Source of the DNA: Trueperaceae bacterium
GTDB taxonomy: Bacteria; Deinococcota; Deinococci; Deinococcales; Trueperaceae
Direction of reading: 5' to 3'
Assembly: GCA_011390735.1 (NCBI GenBank)
Contig: JAABRV010000003.1
Location: 1 to 42,050, forward strand
Length of the DNA stretch: 42,050 bases
Position numbers and translations under genes: made by a program. The notes below the pieces were generated by a model that saw only the letters and a program-made list of their open reading frames with translations, made no database searches and had not been told where the DNA came from. Positions 31,266 to 39,293 of the stretch are shown piece after piece (within the stretch, counting starts at the first letter, position 1; every line of letters begins with the position of its first letter).

Positions 31266-32103
31266 GGGCGTCCGGCCTCAGCGTCGCGAGGAACGACGCG
31301 ATGGCGGCATGCGCCTCGTCGGGGCGCTCGACGTGCGGGTAGTGTCCGGCGCCCTCGACCACGATCGCGGTGCCTTGGGTCGCGTCCGCGATGACGCGTG
31401 CCTCCGCAGCGGCATCGGGGAAATCCGGATCCGCGCCGCCCATCACGACCAGTACCGGGGCCGAAACCCGGGAAAGCCGGGCCTCGATGGCCGCGTCGCT
31501 TCGGAGCATCATGGCGCGCACCGCCTCGAAGCGGCCGGGTTCGGCGAGGTTGGCACGGATCGCTCGGCGGTGCTCGTCGTGGTCCGGAGGGGTTCCTCCC
31601 TTGTGGAGCGACGCGTAAAACGCGTCCCACGCGCGGACCTTCCACGGACCCGACATCGCGAGCCGAATCGCCGCTCGCTGCCAGGCCGGCATGCCGTGGT
31701 CGCGCACGAACGGTCCGATCAACACCAGCCCGGCCACCAGATCGGGCCGCTCCGCCGCGGCCCACACGGCGGGCGCGGCGCCGAACGAACTGCCGATGAC
31801 GACGGCGGGCCCGTCACCGACCTTCTCGAGGAGGGCGACGAGGTCCTCCCCGGCCGCTTCGGATCCGTAGTCGGGCCAACCGACGCTCGATCCGCCGTGG
31901 CCGCGCAGATCGGCCGTCACCGTCCGGAAGCCGTCGCCGCGCAACTTGGGGGCGAGGAACCGGTACTGGGACCTGAGGTCGCCGAGGCCCGGCAGCATGA
32001 CGATCGGTCGTCCACGCCCAGCGTCGTCGTAGGCGATGGACCCGTCGGGTCGAACGAGGGTTCGTGGGGCTTCGGCGCTGTCTTGGTTGGGTCGTGTCGG
32101 CAT
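31252..32103 (-). CDS. Alpha/beta hydrolase
   Basis: The 283-residue protein has the alpha/beta hydrolase fold: MLPGLGDLRSQYRFLAPKL (oxyanion region), the nucleophile elbow VVIGSSFGAAP (second Ser), the acid in VVMGGADPDFPD and the base His in VEGAGHYPHVERP. It may hydrolyse esters or lactones; the substrate is unknown. The ATG at 32103 follows AAGGGAGACCCAC. It is the first gene of a two-gene unit with a TetR regulator, under an unusually AT-rich promoter. Confidence 0.87.
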   Translation of the reverse strand: MPTRPNQDSAEAPRTLVRPDGSIAYDDAGRGRPIVMLPGLGDLRSQYRFLAPKLRGDGFRTVTADLRGHGGSSVGWPDYGSEAAGEDLVALLEKVGDGPAVVIGSSFGAAPAVWAAAERPDLVAGLVLIGPFVRDHGMPAWQRAAIRLAMSGPWKVRAWDAFYASLHKGGTPPDHDEHRRAIRANLAEPGRFEAVRAMMLRSDAAIEARLSRVSAPVLVVMGGADPDFPDAAAEARVIADATQGTAIVVEGAGHYPHVERPDEAHAAIASFLATLRPDARAVA

Positions 32104-32139
32104 GTGGGTCTCCCTTGGCGCTGTCTAAGGCGATTAGGC

Positions 32140-32150
32140 TATACCCTATA
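32140..32150 (-). promoter_or_regulatory. Palindromic promoter/operator TATA-CCC-TATA
   Basis: TATACCCTATA is an inverted repeat lying in an AT-rich patch about 40 bp before the hydrolase start at 32103. It overlaps possible -10 sequences on the minus strand. This is the expected place for a TetR-type operator; the arms visible are short. Confidence 0.4.
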
Positions 32151-32231
32151 CTTCTTAGCGTCAAGTCCACGCCGCAGGAGCGACGCCCCGAGGCACGAAC
32201 CGCCGAACGGCCCTAGGGGTAGGCACGGTAC

Positions 32232-32253
32232 GACCCGGGCCGCCTCCCGGGTC
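32232..32253 (+). terminator. 8-bp GC hairpin upstream of the DUF192 gene
   Basis: GACCCGGG (32232-32239) and CCCGGGTC (32246-32253) pair around a six-base loop. It lies in the leader of the gene at 32271, so it may act in the mRNA leader rather than as a terminator. Confidence 0.35.
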
Positions 32254-32270
32254 CGCGAACGGAGGCGCCC

Positions 32271-32942
32271 ATGCTCCCGCCACCCCAGCGCATCGCGACC
32301 CTTCCCGGGACGTGGCCCCGGCTCGCCCCGTGGGCCGACCGGCAGCGTCGGCGCCGCTACGCATTCGGCGCGTTGCTGAGCGTCGTCCTCGCGATGACCC
32401 CCGCATTCGCCCAGCCATGCGCCACCGGAGGGCTTCGCGCCGGACGCGGTCGATCCCAGCGCTTGGACCGACCTCCTCGCGCAGATCAGCGACCCGGCGG
32501 CCATCGCCGGCGGGGCGTCGCTGGAGTCGCTCCTGCGCGACGTCGTGGCCGGCCGCGCCGGCATCCCGAGGCCGCTGCACGGCCTGGCGTTGCGCGACCT
32601 AGAGATCGACGGTCGGCGCTGGCGGCTGGCCGTGGCCGATACCCCCGAGGCATGGGGCCAGGGTTTGCGCGACGTCACGAACCTCGGTGCGATCGACGGC
32701 ATCGGGTTCGTCTTCCCCGAGGACGTCGACGCGGCGTTCTGGATGCGGGGCGCCCGCCTGCCGCTCGACATCGCCTTTCTGGACGCCGACGGCGAGCGCC
32801 TGGCGACGTTCCGCATCCACCGACGGGTAGAACCGCACGGTCGGACCGGCCGAGACGTCCATCGAGGCGATCGGCCCCGATACCGAGCGACTACCAGGAA
32901 ACTGCGGCGGCTTCCGGGGGCCTGCAGCCCCACCTGCGATGA
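32271..32942 (+). pseudogene. Secreted DUF192 family gene, apparently frameshifted
   Basis: An ATG at 32271 after GGAGGCGCCC opens a frame with a signal peptide (YAFGALLSVVLAMTPAFA). The DUF192 domain itself is in the next frame, from about 32430 to 32840. It contains RRWRLAVADTPEAWGQGLRD, DGIGFVFPEDVDAAFWMRGARLPLDIAFLDADGERL, the typical FWM-LPLDI core. After about 32840 family-like sequence again seems to continue only in the third frame (GPAETSIEAIGPDTERLPG). Two single-base shifts would rebuild one exported protein of about 210 residues. The gene is either a decaying pseudogene or affected by sequence errors. The frame read from 32271 does not encode the domain. Confidence 0.6.
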
Positions 32943-32979
32943 CCCAGAATCGGCGTCGAGCACGGCTCACGAGAAGAAG

Positions 32980-33056
32980 TGGTGGGCCCTGCGGGGCTCG
33001 AACCCGCGACCGAGCGATTATGAGTCGCCTGCTCTGACCGACTGAGCTAAGGGCCC
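32980..33056 (-). tRNA. tRNA-Ile (CAU anticodon, lysidine type)
   Basis: On the minus strand GGGCCCT pairs with AGGGCCC as acceptor stem. The D-arm is GCTC/GAGC, the anticodon loop is CTCATAA with anticodon CAT, the T-arm is GCGGG-TTCGAGC-CCCGC, and CCA is encoded at the end. The GGGCCC acceptor and the GGCGACTCATAATCGCT arm match bacterial tRNA-Ile2, whose C34 is changed to lysidine by TilS, rather than elongator or initiator Met tRNAs. The gene stands alone. Confidence 0.92.
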
Positions 33057-33122
33057 GCGCCGGGGGTCATGGTAGCGCGTGACCGTGCGGCAGCCGCGGC
33101 CGTGGACCGCACCGGCGGCAGG

Positions 33123-33644
33123 TCACGGGGGTGGCCAGGCGCCGAGCAGGCGCCGCACGAGCACGATCTGGCCCACGTGGTACGCCTCGTGGTCGAGCGC
33201 CACCAGGATCGTGCGCAGGTACGTGTGTTCGCCGCCCCAGGGGATCGTCGCCGTCGGGTCGGGCAGGTCGCGCAGCAGCGCCTTGAGGCGTTCGCGACCC
33301 GCGACCACCGCGGCGACGGCCTCGTCCCACGCGGTGTCGCTGGGCGGCGCCGGCGTCGGCGGCCAGTAACCGTCGGGCCACGCGGGCGCGCGGTAGCCGG
33401 GGTCCTCGAGGTAAGCGAGCAGGTCGGCCTGGGCGATGCGCACGTGCTCGAGCAGCTCCCACGGCGAGTGCGGCAGTCCGGCGGGGCGGCGGCCGCAGAG
33501 ATCGGTCCCCAGGCCGGCCGTGGCGCGCTCGAGGGTGACGTGCGCCTCGCGGGCGTCGAGTGCGTCGGCGACGACGCCACGCCACGGAGCGTGGCGATCG
33601 CCACGCTCCGGACGCTGGCTGCCGCCCTCTGTGCGTTCGTCCAT
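33123..33644 (-). CDS. DinB-like family protein
   Basis: The 173-residue protein has the four-helix DinB/YfiT pattern. The metal-ligand histidines appear in HSPWELLEHVRIAQADLL and in VALDHEAYHVGQIVLVRRLLG, the family's last helix. Such proteins bind a divalent metal; some are thiol-dependent transferases, most are uncharacterised. The first 35 residues are a poorly conserved charged extension. ATG 33644 follows GGAGG. The gene is divergent from the diacylglycerol-kinase-like gene. Confidence 0.85.
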   Translation of the reverse strand: MDERTEGGSQRPERGDRHAPWRGVVADALDAREAHVTLERATAGLGTDLCGRRPAGLPHSPWELLEHVRIAQADLLAYLEDPGYRAPAWPDGYWPPTPAPPSDTAWDEAVAAVVAGRERLKALLRDLPDPTATIPWGGEHTYLRTILVALDHEAYHVGQIVLVRRLLGAWPPP

Positions 33645-33713
33645 GTCGCTACCTCCACCGGTACGGTCGATCCCCTCAAGGCTACCTTGGGGCACGGAGG
33701 TGGCGCTGCTACG

Positions 33714-34700
33714 ATGGGCCAGTGCCCCTCCGCCGCCCCTGAAGGAACCTCCGGCCACCGACTGGCGGTCCTGAGCAACGGCGAGAGCCGCGGCAACCGC
33801 GGCGGCCGCTGGGCGCGCCTGCCGCTCGCCGGGCTGGGCGGCCCGTCGCTCCTGACCCGCGACCTGCACGAACTGCCGGCGGCGCTCGACACGATCCTCG
33901 AGGCGCGACCGGACGCGCTCGCCGTCAACGGCGGCGACGGCACGCTGCAGACGCTGCTGGCCGAGTGCGCGCGCCGCGGCGTGCTGGGCGATCTCCCACC
34001 CATCGCCGTGCTGCCAGGCGGCACCACCAACATGTGCGCCCACGACCTCAGCGGCGCCTGGAACCTGCGGCGGGCGCTGCGCGCCTACGCCGCCCTGCGC
34101 GACCGGCCGCGCGAGGACTGGCCCGTCGTGCGACGCCCGATCCTGCGCATCGAGACGGGAGCCGGCCCCACGGCGGGGACGTTCGTCGGCCTCGGCGCGG
34201 TCGTGCGCGGCGTCGAGTACTGGCAGCACACGCTGCGCCGCCGCGCACGCGGGGGCGATCTCGGGGTGGCGTGGGCGGTCGCCCGAAGCCTGTGGCGCCT
34301 CGCGCGACGCAAGCCGCCGTTCGATCGGCCCACGCCCGTCGGGCTCGGCTTCGACGGCACGGCACCGGTGTCCACCGAGGTCTCCGCGCTCGCCATGACC
34401 ACGCTCCACCGCCTGCCGCTCGGCATGCGGCCCTACTGGGGCGACCACCGCGGACCGATGGTCGCGACGTGGATGGACGCCCGCCCGCGGCAACCGCTTC
34501 GCCACCTGCCGCCGCTGCTGTGGGGTCACGTGCGCGGTCTCCCCGAAGAGGGCGGCTACCACAGCCGGCGTGCCGCCAGCGCCGTACTGGACGTTCGCGA
34601 GACCTGGTTGCTCGACGGCGAGCTGCAGGACGCGCCGGGTCCGCTGGTCGTCAGCGCCGGCGGGCCGCTGGCCTTCCTCGACCTACGGCGGAAACCGTGA
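33714..34700 (+). CDS. Diacylglycerol/lipid kinase family protein
   Basis: The product has up to 328 residues. It contains the nucleotide-binding NGGDGTLQTLL and LPGGTTNMCAHDL motifs of the DAGK catalytic domain, followed by a beta-rich C-terminal half. The usual N-terminal start of the domain is LAVLSNGESRGNRGG, where NP-SG-G is more common. These enzymes phosphorylate diacylglycerol, ceramide or related lipids. The start is uncertain: ATG 33714 overlaps a TACGAT hexamer (33710-33715) that would be the -10 box of a leaderless gene, so initiation might be at a later non-ATG codon. Its stop overlaps the next gene (GTGA), a Tam41-like protein. Confidence 0.8.
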   Translation: MGQCPSAAPEGTSGHRLAVLSNGESRGNRGGRWARLPLAGLGGPSLLTRDLHELPAALDTILEARPDALAVNGGDGTLQTLLAECARRGVLGDLPPIAVLPGGTTNMCAHDLSGAWNLRRALRAYAALRDRPREDWPVVRRPILRIETGAGPTAGTFVGLGAVVRGVEYWQHTLRRRARGGDLGVAWAVARSLWRLARRKPPFDRPTPVGLGFDGTAPVSTEVSALAMTTLHRLPLGMRPYWGDHRGPMVATWMDARPRQPLRHLPPLLWGHVRGLPEEGGYHSRRAASAVLDVRETWLLDGELQDAPGPLVVSAGGPLAFLDLRRKP

Positions 34701-35665
34701 GCGGCGGCCGCTTCGACGCGGCCCAGCGCGCGCGGGTGCGGGCCGTCGTCCGTGCGGAGGCGCTGCGGCCCGCGCCCCCCGAGGTGATGGCGCTCGTCGA
34801 GGCGGCGCGGCAGCGCTTCGGTCGTGCGATCGTCGCGGCGCTCTTCTACGGCTCCTGCCGCCAGCGAGGCACCGCCGAGGGCGTCATCGACCTGCACCTG
34901 CTGGTCGACGACCTCGACGCGGCGCTGGGGCGCGGGGGGGCGTGGTGGTGCCGGCTGCTGCCCCCGAGCGTCTTCTACCTCGAGGCGAGCGCCCGCGGCG
35001 AAGGTGACGCCGGCAGCGCAGGCGCTGAAGCCGCCGTCGGCGGCGCCGGCGATGAGGGCGACACCGTCCGCGGCAAGGTCGCCGTGCTGTCGCTGCGGCA
35101 GTTCCGCCGTGGCGTCTCGCGCGCGGCCTTCCACTCCTACTTCTGGGGGCGCTACGCCCAGCCGCTGACGATCGTCGGCGCCGCCGATCCCGAGCCGCTC
35201 GTCGACGCGCTGGTCGAGGCCGTGGAGACGCTCGCCTGGCGCGCCTGGCCGCGCCTGGGCGGGCCTCCCGACCCCATCGCGTACTGGACGGGCGCATTGC
35301 GGCTGAGCTACCGGGCCGAGCTGCGGCCCGAGGGCCAGGACCGGCCAGCGGCGCTCGTCGCCGCCTACCCGGCGTACTTCCGGGCGACGGGCGAGGCGGT
35401 GCTGGCGACGCACGCCGCCCTGACCCGACCCACGGCCTGGTCGCGCGCCGACTGGGCCCTGCGCAGCGCGTGGGGCAAGCTGCTCTCGCTGCTGCGTCTG
35501 CTGAAGGGGCTGGCCACGTTCGAGGGCGGCCTCGACTACGTCGCCTGGAAGCTCGAGCGCCACACCGGGCGGCGCGTGGAGATCCCGCCGCACGTTCGCC
35601 GCCGTCCGTGGCTGTACGTCTGGCCGCTGGTGTGGCGCCACTGGCGCAGGGGCACCTTCCGCTGA
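34697..35665 (+). CDS. Tam41-like nucleotidyltransferase (possible CDP-DAG synthase)
   Basis: The 322-residue soluble protein has IVAALFYGSCRQRGTAEGVIDLHLLVDD, a nucleotidyltransferase-type G-S-x(n)-D-x-H site. This is followed by a segment with RGKVAVLSLRQFRRG and FWGRYAQPLTIV that resembles the mitochondrial CDP-diacylglycerol synthase Tam41 (family pattern K-Y-G-V-x-x-x-x-L and LYxAGRxxKP). Tam41 makes CDP-diacylglycerol from phosphatidate and CTP. The upstream lipid kinase, coupled by a GTGA overlap, could supply phosphatidate, so the two genes may form a two-step route from diacylglycerol to CDP-diacylglycerol. The similarity is judged by eye, and another nucleotidyl transfer reaction is possible. 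Confidence 0.6.
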   Translation: MSGGRFDAAQRARVRAVVRAEALRPAPPEVMALVEAARQRFGRAIVAALFYGSCRQRGTAEGVIDLHLLVDDLDAALGRGGAWWCRLLPPSVFYLEASARGEGDAGSAGAEAAVGGAGDEGDTVRGKVAVLSLRQFRRGVSRAAFHSYFWGRYAQPLTIVGAADPEPLVDALVEAVETLAWRAWPRLGGPPDPIAYWTGALRLSYRAELRPEGQDRPAALVAAYPAYFRATGEAVLATHAALTRPTAWSRADWALRSAWGKLLSLLRLLKGLATFEGGLDYVAWKLERHTGRRVEIPPHVRRRPWLYVWPLVWRHWRRGTFR

Positions 35666-35703
35666 GCGCACTCCGGCGCACGTCCGGTGCCCGCCGCTTG
35701 CGC

Positions 35704-36501
35704 CTACCCCTGTGCGTCGAGCCCGCGCGCCTCCAGCGCGGCGCGCACCAGCGCGAGCTGCTCGGGCTTGTCGACGTCCATCGCCATCTCCGCGTAGGGG
35801 CTGACGAGGACGCTCAGCTCGAGATCGAGCCGCGCGTTGAGCGCCTTCAGGGCCTGCGCCAGCGTCAGCCGGCCGGCCATCAGCGAGGCCAGGGTGCCGG
35901 GGCCGACGATGGCGGCGATCTGCCAGGGGTGCTTGCGCGCGCGCACCAGCCGCTCGGCGAGCTCGACGCCGCGGTCCGCGATGGCGAGCCGGAAGGCGGC
36001 GACGTCGCCGCCGCACAGCTCCGCATCACGCAGCCGAACGTAGGTGCGCCCGGAGCCCGCGAAGCGCGCCTCCATCAGCGACCGCTCGACGGCCGTGATC
36101 GTGACGTCGGCACCGCCGTCGAGCGCACGCTCGCGCATCCAGTCGAGCATCTCGCCGGTCACGAGCGGGGCGTCGGCCGAGACGACGAGGGCCTGCGCCC
36201 GGTCCGCATCGGCGCCGGCCGCCCCCGGGGCGAGCCGAGCGGCGGCGGCCTGCAGGCTGCGGATCATGTCGCTCTCCGCGGGCATGACCTCGAGCGGATG
36301 GCTGCAATCCAGCGGCGTCTCGGGCGGTACGCCGATCACGATCACGCGCGCGATGCCACGCGCGGCCGATAGCGCGTCGAGCGACCGCTGCAGCATCGTG
36401 CGGCCACCCACCTCCTGCAGGCACTTGAGGCCGCCGGGCGCGGCGGCGCTCGCCGGGTCTTCGGGCGGCAACCGGCCGCCGGCCAACACGATCGCGTCCA
36501 T
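35704..36501 (-). CDS. NTP transferase family protein (GT-A fold)
   Basis: The 265-residue protein begins MDAIVLAGGRLP and has GGLKCLQEVGGRTMLQRSLDAL, the nucleotide-binding start of MobA/IspD/sugar-nucleotidyltransferase-like enzymes. LVVSADAPLVTGEML contains the metal-binding Asp. The signature loop after LAGG is longer than in MobA and lacks the R-M-G-x-D-K form, so a molybdopterin role is not supported. The ATG at 36501 follows GGAGGCGAGGA. It converges on the lipid-kinase/Tam41-like pair with a 38-bp gap. The substrate is unknown; a lipid headgroup or sugar nucleotide is possible. Confidence 0.75.
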   Translation of the reverse strand: MDAIVLAGGRLPPEDPASAAAPGGLKCLQEVGGRTMLQRSLDALSAARGIARVIVIGVPPETPLDCSHPLEVMPAESDMIRSLQAAAARLAPGAAGADADRAQALVVSADAPLVTGEMLDWMRERALDGGADVTITAVERSLMEARFAGSGRTYVRLRDAELCGGDVAAFRLAIADRGVELAERLVRARKHPWQIAAIVGPGTLASLMAGRLTLAQALKALNARLDLELSVLVSPYAEMAMDVDKPEQLALVRAALEARGLDAQG

Positions 36502-36572
36502 GTCCTCGCCTCCGGGTGTCCGTCGCCGCGTGCGGCGCGCGGTGGGTTCGTCTCAGCGGTGCGGCGGCGGGC

Positions 36573-37181
36573 TCAGCCCCCGGCGGCCCACCCGTCGAGG
36601 TGCGCGTGGTCGTTCACCGTGATCAGCGTGGTGCCGCGATGATCGAAGCCGAGCCGGGTGATGCTGGTGTTGGCGATCTCGAGCCGCCAGACGCCCTGCA
36701 CGGGCTGGCCGAGGGCGAGGTAGAGGGCGGCGCGGATGGCGCCGCCGTGACTGAACGCGACCACGCGGCCGCGCTCGGGGAGCTCGGCGCGGAAGGCCGC
36801 GATGCGCGCCTGCAGGTCGGCGTACGACTCGCCGCCCGGGATGCGCCGCCCGTAGCGGTCCTCGTGCCAGTGACGCGCCTCGATCGCCTCGTCGGCGTCC
36901 AGCGTCGCCCACGACTTGCCCTCGAAGATGCCGTAGGCCAGCTCGCGCAGGCGCGGCTCGAGGCACACCTCGGCCCCAGGCAGCGCCGTCTCCGCCGTGA
37001 CGCGGGCGCGTCCGAGATCCGAGGCGTAGACGGCGTCGAAGTGAACGGTGGCCAGGCGCGGGGCCAGCCGCCGTGCCTGCTCCAGGCCGACGGCGTTGAG
37101 CGCCACGTCCGACGACCCCTGGATGCGGTCCTGCACGTTCCAGTCGGTCTCGCCGTGGCGGATGAGCCAGAGTTCGAGCAC
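36573..37181 (-). CDS. Histidine phosphatase family protein
   Basis: The 202-residue protein has LWLIRHGETDWN near the start, the RHG motif with the phospho-accepting His. VYASDLGRARVTAETAL, LRELAYGIFEGKSW (catalytic Glu) and VVAFSHGGAIRAAL with the second catalytic His follow. This is the cobC/phosphoglycerate-mutase-like phosphatase pattern. Possible substrates include alpha-ribazole phosphate, sugar phosphates or phosphoglycerate. The GTG at 37181 is chosen because it follows GAGGAGGACC. TAGCAT at 37224-37219 is a candidate -10 box. Confidence 0.88.
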   Translation of the reverse strand: MLELWLIRHGETDWNVQDRIQGSSDVALNAVGLEQARRLAPRLATVHFDAVYASDLGRARVTAETALPGAEVCLEPRLRELAYGIFEGKSWATLDADEAIEARHWHEDRYGRRIPGGESYADLQARIAAFRAELPERGRVVAFSHGGAIRAALYLALGQPVQGVWRLEIANTSITRLGFDHRGTTLITVNDHAHLDGWAAGG

Positions 37182-37346
37182 GGTCCTCCTCGCGCCGCCC
37201 CAAGGACGGCCAAACGCCATGCTACCCGCGGTCCTCCGGCGAACGTCCCGCCAGGCCGTGCGGCGAGCGACACGCCGGCAGGCCCGCCCGGGTCGGGGCA
37301 CCCATGTCGCCGCCGGCCCCACCGCGTGCCATACTCCGCAGCAGCC

Positions 37347-38297
37347 ATGTTCGTCTTCCTCGGCCGCCGCATCCTGCTCACGCTCCCCGCGCTGTTCGGC
37401 GTGGCGCTGGTCGTGTTCCTGCTCATGCGGGCGATCCCGGGCGACGTGGTCAGCCAGCTGGTCGGCCCGGAACAGGAGATCAGCCCCGAGCGGATGGAGG
37501 AGCTGCGCCGCATCTTCGGGCTCGACCTGCCCATCCACGTGCAGTTCGGCCGGTGGCTCTCGGCGGCGCTGCAGGGGGACCTCGGCACCTCGCTGCGCAC
37601 CGGCCGCTCCATCTCCGGCGACCTGGCGCTGCGCTTCCCCGCGACCCTCCAGCTCGCGCTCATGAGCCTCGCGATCGCGCTGGCGATGGCCGTGCCGATC
37701 GGCATCGTCGCCGCGCTGAACCGCGGACGCTGGCCCGACTACCTCGGCAGCGCGTTCGTCCTCGTGGGGTTGTCGGTGCCCAGCTTCTTCCTCGGCATCC
37801 TGCTGATCCTGCTCTTCTCGCTGCGTCTCGGCTGGCTGCCGCCCGCGGGCTTCGTCCCCTTCCTCGAGGACCCGCTGGAGAGCACGCGCCGCATGCTGCT
37901 GCCGTCGCTGTCGCTGGGGCTCATCCTGGCCGCGGCCACCACCCGCATCATGCGTTCGGCCATGCTGGAGATCCTCAGCCGCGACTTCGTGCGCACCGCG
38001 CGGGCCAAGGGCCTCTCGGAGCGCAAGGTCACGCTCGACCACGCCCTGCGCAACGCGCTCATCCCCGTCATCACCGTCGTGGGCCTGCAGTTCGGCTCGC
38101 TCCTCGGCGGCACCGTCATCATCGAGCAGGTGTTCAGCATCCCGGGCGTCGGGCGCTTCGCCCTCGAGGGCATCAACCTGCGCGACTACCCGGTGGTGCA
38201 GGGCGCGGTGCTGGTGATCGCCGGCGCCTTCGTGTTCGTCAACCTCGTCGTCGACATCCTCTACGCCTTCATCGACCCGCGGGTGCGCTATGGCTGA
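37347..38297 (+). CDS. Peptide/nickel-type ABC transporter permease (DppB-like)
   Basis: The 316-residue protein has six membrane helices. The DppB start is [32 protein letters not shown], the periplasmic loop holds [22 protein letters not shown], and the EAA loop reads [29 protein letters not shown]. The end [14 protein letters not shown] is also typical. It forms the membrane channel with the DppC-like protein encoded by the next gene, which it overlaps by 8 bp. The ATP-binding subunits are not in the window. CATACT at 37330-37335 is a candidate -10 box 11 bases before the ATG. Confidence 0.93.
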   Translation: [316 protein letters not shown]

Positions 38298-39198
38298 CCG
38301 GGCCGCCGCCGCGCCGCCCCCCGGGCCGATCGTCGGCGCCCGGCTCATGCCCGGCGGCGGCCGTCGCGGCAAGGCGCTGCGGCTGTTCCTGTTCCGCAGC
38401 GCCGGCGGCCTGGGTCTCGTGCTGGTGCTGGCGGCCGTGCTCGGCGCGACGTTCGCGCCCGTGCTCACCCCCTACGACGCGATCACGCTGAACCCGCCCT
38501 CGCGCCTGCAGGGGCCGAGCGCGGAGCACTGGCTCGGCACCGACCAGCTCGGGCGCGACACCTTCACGCGCATCCTCTACGGCGGGCGCGTGTCCCTCGC
38601 GGTGGCCGGCGCCGCGGTCGCGTTCGCGCTGCTGGTGGGCGGCGCGCTCGGGGTGGTCGCCGGCTACTACCGCGGCTGGCTCGACAGCGTCATCATGCGC
38701 TTCACCGACGTGCTGCTGTCGTTCCCGGCCGTGCTGCTGGCGATCGCGCTCATCGCCTTCCTGGGCGCGGGCTTCACCAACCTGGTGCTGGCGATCGGCA
38801 TCGTCTACGTCGGTCCGTTCGCGCGGGTGGCGCGCGCCGCGGTCCTGACCGTGCGCGAGGAACTGTTCGTCGAGGCGTCGCGCGCGCTCGGCGCCCGCGA
38901 CCCGCGGATCGTGTGGCTCGCGGTGCTGCCCAGCGCCGCCGGCCCGTTGATCGTCGAGGTGACGCTGCGGCTGGCGTACGCGATCCTGGCGGAGGCCTCG
39001 CTGTCGTTCCTCGGGCTCGGCACCCAGCCGCCCACGCCCAGCTGGGGGATGATGGTCGCCGAAGGCCGCCGCTTCCTGGCGCTCGCGCCCTGGGCGACGG
39101 TCGCGCCGGGCCTGGCGATCATGCTCATCGTCCTCGGTTTCAACCTGCTCGGCGACGGCCTGCGCGACGCGCTCGACCCGCGCCTGAAGACCCGCTGA
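38290..39198 (+). CDS. Peptide/nickel-type ABC transporter permease (DppC-like)
   Basis: The 302-residue protein begins with a variable Gly/Pro-rich tail. A first helix then precedes HWLGTDQLGRDTFTRILYGGRVSLAVA, the DppC hallmark. The EAA loop is LFVEASRALGARDPRIVWLAVLPSAAGPLI, and the end is SWGMMVAEGRRFL ... GDGLRDALDPRLK. It pairs with the DppB-like permease, whose gene it overlaps. Two binding-protein genes follow, so one permease pair may serve two binding proteins. Confidence 0.93.
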   Translation: MADRAAAAPPPGPIVGARLMPGGGRRGKALRLFLFRSAGGLGLVLVLAAVLGATFAPVLTPYDAITLNPPSRLQGPSAEHWLGTDQLGRDTFTRILYGGRVSLAVAGAAVAFALLVGGALGVVAGYYRGWLDSVIMRFTDVLLSFPAVLLAIALIAFLGAGFTNLVLAIGIVYVGPFARVARAAVLTVREELFVEASRALGARDPRIVWLAVLPSAAGPLIVEVTLRLAYAILAEASLSFLGLGTQPPTPSWGMMVAEGRRFLALAPWATVAPGLAIMLIVLGFNLLGDGLRDALDPRLKTR

Positions 39199-39219
39199 AG
39201 GCACTAACACGAAAGCGGC

Positions 39220-39249
39220 ATGACGAATGCCCCGGCTCCGTCGTAGCAT
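39220..39249 (+). promoter_or_regulatory. Promoter before the first binding-protein gene
   Basis: ATGACG (39220-39225) and TAGCAT (39244-39249) are 18 bp apart and lie just after the permease operon. A ribosome site GGGAGGA at 39284-39290 follows before the ATG at 39294. The binding protein can thus be made in excess over the permeases. Confidence 0.5.
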
Positions 39250-39293
39250 GGCCGCCAGGCTGCTACGTCTCGATCACGGCCTTGGGAGGAACG

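Noticed and set aside
32983-33045. Open frame ending in a stretch like ALRGSNPRPSDYESPALTD
   Set aside because: It is the translation of the minus-strand tRNA-Ile gene, a known type of spurious protein end; only the DUF192 core upstream is coding.
33586-33609. Perfect 24-bp palindrome with GCGATCGC at its centre
   Set aside because: It lies within the DinB-like coding region. The centre resembles the HIP1 octamer of cyanobacteria, but a single copy inside a gene gives no reason to call it functional.
35704-36501. Assignment of the NTP transferase as MobA
   Set aside because: The loop after LAGG lacks the R-M-G-x-D-K pattern of MobA and no molybdopterin genes are nearby.
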